From Bacillota bacterium (lineage in GTDB: Bacteria; Bacillota; Clostridia; Acetivibrionales; DTU013): a stretch of 64,000 nucleotides of DNA. Both the position numbers and the translations under genes were made by a program. Location of the stretch: assembly GCA_023399355.1 (NCBI GenBank), contig JAEWQC010000349.1, positions 1 through 64,000 of the forward strand. Reading direction: 5' to 3'. Below, piece after piece: positions 61,095 through 64,000 of the stretch. Numbering within the stretch: position 1 is the first letter of the stretch; the number at the start of each line of letters is the position of its first letter. A model generated the notes under the pieces. The model saw nothing but the letters and a program-made list of their open reading frames with translations. It was not told the DNA's origin and searched no databases.

Positions 61095-61922
61095 ATGAAT
61101 GAAAATGAAAAAGAAATGGCTGAATTTGCCCGCAGATTAATAGAAACAGCAGGTGCCATATTACGGTCGGAACGTCAGCATACACAGATTGTAATCATGG
61201 AGAAAACCTCGCATATGGATATCGTTACACAGCAGGATGGCTGGATTGAGGATTATATTTCGTCAGCTATACTGGAAAAGTATCCTGAACATGCAGTACT
61301 GGCAGAGGAATGCCATCATGCCGGCGCAAGTGATAACTCGGATTATACATGGGTTATCGATCCTATTGATGGAACCATTAATTTCTGCAGGTTTGCCAGG
61401 GATTATGCGATTTCTCTTGCACTGTATTATGGGAAAAGACCTGTCTTCGGACTGGTGTATGATGTTGCAGACGATAGGATGTATAGCGCCGGGACAGGCA
61501 GCATACCGGCAATGAATGGAATTCTCCTTCAAAATCCGACTTGCGGTGTGTGTACGCTTCGGCAAGCTGTGATCGGGATGAGTTTCAGGACGATGAAAGA
61601 ACTTGGCCGCATGGGGACGGACGTGATGGGCCTGCTTTCGGAAGCACATGCCCACAGGTATCTGGGATGTGCCTCTTTGGAATTGTGCCGGGTCGCAAGC
61701 GGAGAATATGATCTGTTCATTTCATCCAATGTCCACACCTGGGATATAGCTGCTGCAAGGATACTCATAGAGCAGCTCGGAGGGTTCCTGACCGTATGTG
61801 AAAAAGGCAGGGAAGTCTCATATGCCGGTAAACTCTTTGTAGCCGCATACCGTTCCCCCGAATTGTGGAAAGAAGTATTTCAACTGCTGCCGCAGAGGGT
61901 GCAAAATGCTTTTGGGTATTGA
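61095..61922 (+). CDS. Inositol monophosphatase family phosphatase
   Basis: 275 aa from ATG 61095 (GGAGGTG upstream). IMPase motifs: EECHH region, WVIDPIDGTINFCRF (metal and phosphate site) and TWDIAAARILIEQLGG. Family members remove phosphate from inositol, PAP or sugar phosphates. Its frame follows the 2H protein by 37 bases, so it is in the same operon and may act on ribose phosphate from C-P lyase. The substrate is not determined. Confidence 0.85.
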   Translation: MNENEKEMAEFARRLIETAGAILRSERQHTQIVIMEKTSHMDIVTQQDGWIEDYISSAILEKYPEHAVLAEECHHAGASDNSDYTWVIDPIDGTINFCRFARDYAISLALYYGKRPVFGLVYDVADDRMYSAGTGSIPAMNGILLQNPTCGVCTLRQAVIGMSFRTMKELGRMGTDVMGLLSEAHAHRYLGCASLELCRVASGEYDLFISSNVHTWDIAAARILIEQLGGFLTVCEKGREVSYAGKLFVAAYRSPELWKEVFQLLPQRVQNAFGY

Positions 61923-62003
61923 TCCCGTAAAATTAACATTGTGATAATCCAGACATAATGAGGGCTTAATCCGTAAGATATATCATAAGAACATAAATAA
62001 AGC

Positions 62004-62099
62004 AAAGAACAAAGAACAAAGCAAAGAGCAAAGAGCAAAGAGCAAAGAGCAAAGAGCAAAGAACAAAGAACAAAGAACAAAGAACAAAGAACAAAGAAA
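62004..62099 (+). repeat. 7-bp tandem repeat array
   Basis: About 13 copies of AAAGAAC or AAAGAGC, with one 5-bp unit, from 62004 to 62099. The plus strand lacks T. It ends 20 bases before the start of the zinc-ribbon gene, so it would form part of its mRNA leader. Confidence 0.92.
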
Positions 62100-62119
62100 A
62101 AATAGAGAGGAGAAACGAT

Positions 62120-62308
62120 ATGTACAAGTTTATAACAATCAGATGCAGAAGCTGCGGTTCCGTCATATACAACCTGCCGGAGAGCGATTTTAAAAAGCTC
62201 AGACTCGTTAATTTAACGTGTGAAGACTGCAGGGATCATTCGGAACTGGACGACACCGACACAGGAAAAGAAGTGCTTGTTTATAAAGACAGGATGAAGG
62301 CGGTTTAG
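62120..62308 (+). CDS. Small zinc-ribbon-like protein
   Basis: 62 aa, ATG with GAGAGGAG upstream. Two CxxC pairs, CRSCGSV and CEDCRDH, about 25 residues apart, suggest a zinc ribbon. The rest is charged. No family name is known to me. It is preceded by the 7-bp repeat array and followed by a terminator, so it forms its own end of unit. Confidence 0.65.
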   Translation: MYKFITIRCRSCGSVIYNLPESDFKKLRLVNLTCEDCRDHSELDDTDTGKEVLVYKDRMKAV

Positions 62309-62342
62309 TAAAAAACTGCATGCTGCCCTGTGTAAGTAAATT

Positions 62343-62364
62343 CGCTTGTCTCAAGCGTTTTTTT
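62343..62364 (+). terminator. Intrinsic terminator after the zinc-ribbon gene
   Basis: CGCTTG (62343-62348) pairs with CAAGCG (62352-62357), followed by seven T. Confidence 0.88.
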
Positions 62365-62415
62365 ATGCCCTTTTTTCACTTCTCGAACCGGGTTATTTGC
62401 GCACAATATAAAAAT

Positions 62416-62475
62416 CTTAACACAACCTTGTCATAACCTAACAACAATAAAATACAGGCTTAATTTTTCGATGTT
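62416..62475 (+). promoter_or_regulatory. Pho-box-like repeats before phnD
   Basis: TTAACA at 62417, TTGTCA at 62428 and CTAACA or TAACAA at 62438-62439 are near 11-bp phasing; more TTAA elements lie at 62460 and 62474. They match the Bacillus PhoP box better than those at 58205. Confidence 0.6.
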
Positions 62476-62510
62476 AACCTAATATCATAAAATTTGATAG
62501 GAGTGAACAT

Positions 62511-63530
62511 ATGTTTAAGAGAATAATAGCCTTTTTAAGTGTAATCGTGCTGGTAGTTTCATTGGCAGCATGCTCGGCCTCTACCGAAACGGATACATCA
62601 GCGCAGACTCCGGACTCCGCCGCAGCAGGTGAAAAAACTACCGAAGCCACTGCTCAGCCCACTGCAGAACCGGTAAAAGCAGCAGAAGCAACACAGGACC
62701 AGGTAAAATCAATTGTTATTGCCTATTTGCCAAATGAAGCAAAAGAAGAACTGACCGAATACCGCAAGGGTGTGGCAGCGGATATGGAAAAAGCTCTTGG
62801 TGTAAAGGTCACCGAGTTTCTTGCCAGCGACTACAATGCAACAATCGAAGCAATGAGAACCGGCAAAGCGGATATCGCGAACTTTGGACCCCTCTCCTAT
62901 TCGCAGGCTGTTGCGCGTGCAAATGCCGAATGCCTGGTGGCACCTGCGCCGGAAGGCAAAAAGGAGAATATGGGATATTACTCTTACATCATTACACAGG
63001 CGAATAATGACAAAATTAAAACTATTAATGACCTAAAAGGTGTAAAGTTTGCGTTTGTAGATGCAAATTCCACTTCCGGCAACTTGATGCCGTCCTTTCA
63101 GATTCTGGAGGCTTTTAAAGACCCGAACCTGACCTTTGATGATTTGCATGAGAATGGCAAATTTTTCTCGGCAGTCAGTTTCTCAGGAGCTCATCAGAAC
63201 GGTTTGCAGGCTGTAATCAAGGGCGATATCGATGCCGCACCTGTAGCATCGGATATCTATGACAGGGAAATCAAAGAAGGAAGAGCGGATGCAAGCAAAC
63301 TCAAAATCATTTTCAAATCACCTAAGTTACCGGGTTCACCGATTGGTATCCGTGGGGATCTTCCTGCAGAATTCAAACAGAAAGTGAAAGAGTTCTATCT
63401 GAATTATGATAATGCCGAATATTTTGAAAAGTTTGTCGGACTGGCTGACGGCAAGCCTCAAAAATATGTAGAAGTAACGAATGATGACTATAAGGACATC
63501 CTGGCATTAAGAGAGAAGTTTGGACTATAA
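62511..63530 (+). CDS. phnD: Phosphonate ABC transporter substrate-binding lipoprotein
   Basis: 339 aa. Signal with lipobox SLAAC, so C21 is lipidated. A Thr/Ala/Glu-rich linker of about 45 residues leads into a PhnD-type binding domain (IVIAYLPNEAKEELTEYRKG, DIANFGPLSYSQAVARA, FAFVDANSTSGNLMPSF, GDIDAAPVASDIYDRE). It captures phosphonates or phosphite outside the membrane. It is followed by phnC. Confidence 0.93.
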   Translation: MFKRIIAFLSVIVLVVSLAACSASTETDTSAQTPDSAAAGEKTTEATAQPTAEPVKAAEATQDQVKSIVIAYLPNEAKEELTEYRKGVAADMEKALGVKVTEFLASDYNATIEAMRTGKADIANFGPLSYSQAVARANAECLVAPAPEGKKENMGYYSYIITQANNDKIKTINDLKGVKFAFVDANSTSGNLMPSFQILEAFKDPNLTFDDLHENGKFFSAVSFSGAHQNGLQAVIKGDIDAAPVASDIYDREIKEGRADASKLKIIFKSPKLPGSPIGIRGDLPAEFKQKVKEFYLNYDNAEYFEKFVGLADGKPQKYVEVTNDDYKDILALREKFGL

Positions 63531-63550
63531 TTTGTTGAAAGTTCAATTGG

Positions 63551-63574
63551 CAGGCAAAAGGCAGCTTTTGCCTG
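63551..63574 (+). other. Intercistronic hairpin between phnD and phnC
   Basis: CAGGCAAAAG and CTTTTGCCTG form a perfect 10-bp stem with a GCAG loop and no T run. Such stems after binding-protein genes usually stabilise the upstream mRNA and lower expression of the downstream transporter genes. Confidence 0.75.
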
Positions 63575-63598
63575 CTTGGCATGGGGAGGAGGATTGTG

Positions 63599-64000
63599 AT
63601 GAATCCTTTGGTTGTGAAGAATCTGACAAAATGCTACAAACAGGGAACCTGTGCGGTCGATGATATAAGCTTTGAAGTGAAGCCGGGCGAGTTTATCGCA
63701 ATTATCGGGGCTTCAGGGTCGGGAAAGTCAACGATCCTCAGGTGCATCAACCGCATGATCGAGCCTACCAAAGGCAGTATCCTGTTTGAGGGAAAAGAGA
63801 TCAACGGCCTTGGCGGAAAACGTTTCAGGGAAGTAAGAAGAAAGATCGGCATGATATTCCAGCATTACAATCTCGTGTACAGACTCACGGTAATGCAGAA
63901 CGTGATGCATGGCAGGCTAGGCTACATGAACACCTTTGAAGGTGTTTTCAGCTTGTATAATGAAGAGGATAAGCATAAAGCATTAAAGCTTTTGGAGAAA
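63599..64000 (+). CDS. phnC: Phosphonate ABC transporter ATP-binding protein (partial)
   Basis: The first 134 codons are visible and the gene runs off the window. ATG 63599 with GGAGGAGG upstream. Walker A is GASGSGKST and the Q loop is MIFQHYN, as in PhnC. It energises uptake together with PhnD and a PhnE permease expected beyond the window. Confidence 0.92.
   Translation, partial: MNPLVVKNLTKCYKQGTCAVDDISFEVKPGEFIAIIGASGSGKSTILRCINRMIEPTKGSILFEGKEINGLGGKRFREVRRKIGMIFQHYNLVYRLTVMQNVMHGRLGYMNTFEGVFSLYNEEDKHKALKLLEK

Noticed and set aside
61880..62172. Minus-strand open frames over the 7-bp repeat array
   Set aside because: Repeat translation (FALCSL pattern) without a start site; an artefact of the array.

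Overview
The window looks like the chromosome of an anaerobic, endospore-forming-type Firmicute of the class Clostridia. The signs are strong GGAGG ribosome sites with many TTG and GTG starts, sigma-A type TTGACA/TATAAT promoters, U-tract terminators, a LysM-G5-M23 cell-wall protein, FeoAB, a DUF134/Mrp pair and nitrogenase-family genes. I cannot name the species. No rRNA, tRNA or CRISPR array was seen. 

Layout. 1-106 is the 3' end of a group II intron. 119-4272 holds a secreted cupredoxin protein divergent from a response regulator/kinase pair. 4536-19101 is the most unusual part: NifD-, NifK-, NifX- and NifH-like proteins, four uroporphyrinogen-decarboxylase/MtaA-family proteins, an O-acetylhomoserine sulfhydrylase, a DUF1638 protein, an HD protein and a PLP decarboxylase. 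Five transcription units or sub-units in this block start with copies of one small conserved RNA motif (TGAC, a covarying 4-bp hairpin, then AGRC or AGG) fused to an intrinsic terminator. This is a candidate undescribed attenuator or riboswitch family. 19377-25398 has a CYTH protein, a tiny hydrophobic protein, an MBL hydrolase, a DbpA-type helicase, a decayed DUF4143 gene and a Fur-controlled feoAB. 25673-35040 has alanine dehydrogenase with an Lrp regulator, a GH95 fucosidase, a DMT exporter, a DUF3810 zincin, a peptidoglycan amidase and a Phd-Uma2 fusion. 35208-37691 is a membrane coiled-coil protein with a solute-binding/VWA fusion. 37892-45477 is a copper block: DUF2318 protein, HMA-TauE-cupredoxin fusion, a 22-unit 11-bp repeat array, copA, copZ and a second regulator/kinase pair paralogous to the first. 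45651-52041 has an M23 protein, TlpA/CcdA, DUF134 with an Mrp-NifX fusion, a structured non-coding stretch and a fibronectin protein. 52259-58006 is a C-S lyase followed by a TPP-riboswitch operon cytX-thiM-thiE-HAD-thiD. 58149-64000 is a phosphonate block (phnM, hexapeptide transferase, 2H phosphoesterase, IMPase-like phosphatase, phnD, phnC cut by the window end) with 11-bp-phased Pho-box-like repeats at two promoters. 

How the genes may work together. The nitrogenase-like block joins a reductase of nitrogenase architecture to thiol/methyl-transfer enzymes and to an enzyme that builds methionine or homocysteine from a thiol or sulfide. By analogy with methylthio-alkane reductase this suggests C-S bond reduction or methyl-sulfur salvage. 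The tetrapyrrole-reductase branch of the superfamily is an alternative. The copper proteins and the two paralogous two-component systems probably form one envelope metal or redox stress network. The thiamine and phosphonate operons are conventional in gene content, apart from the 2H phosphoesterase and IMPase-like enzymes that may do the PhnP-type step.
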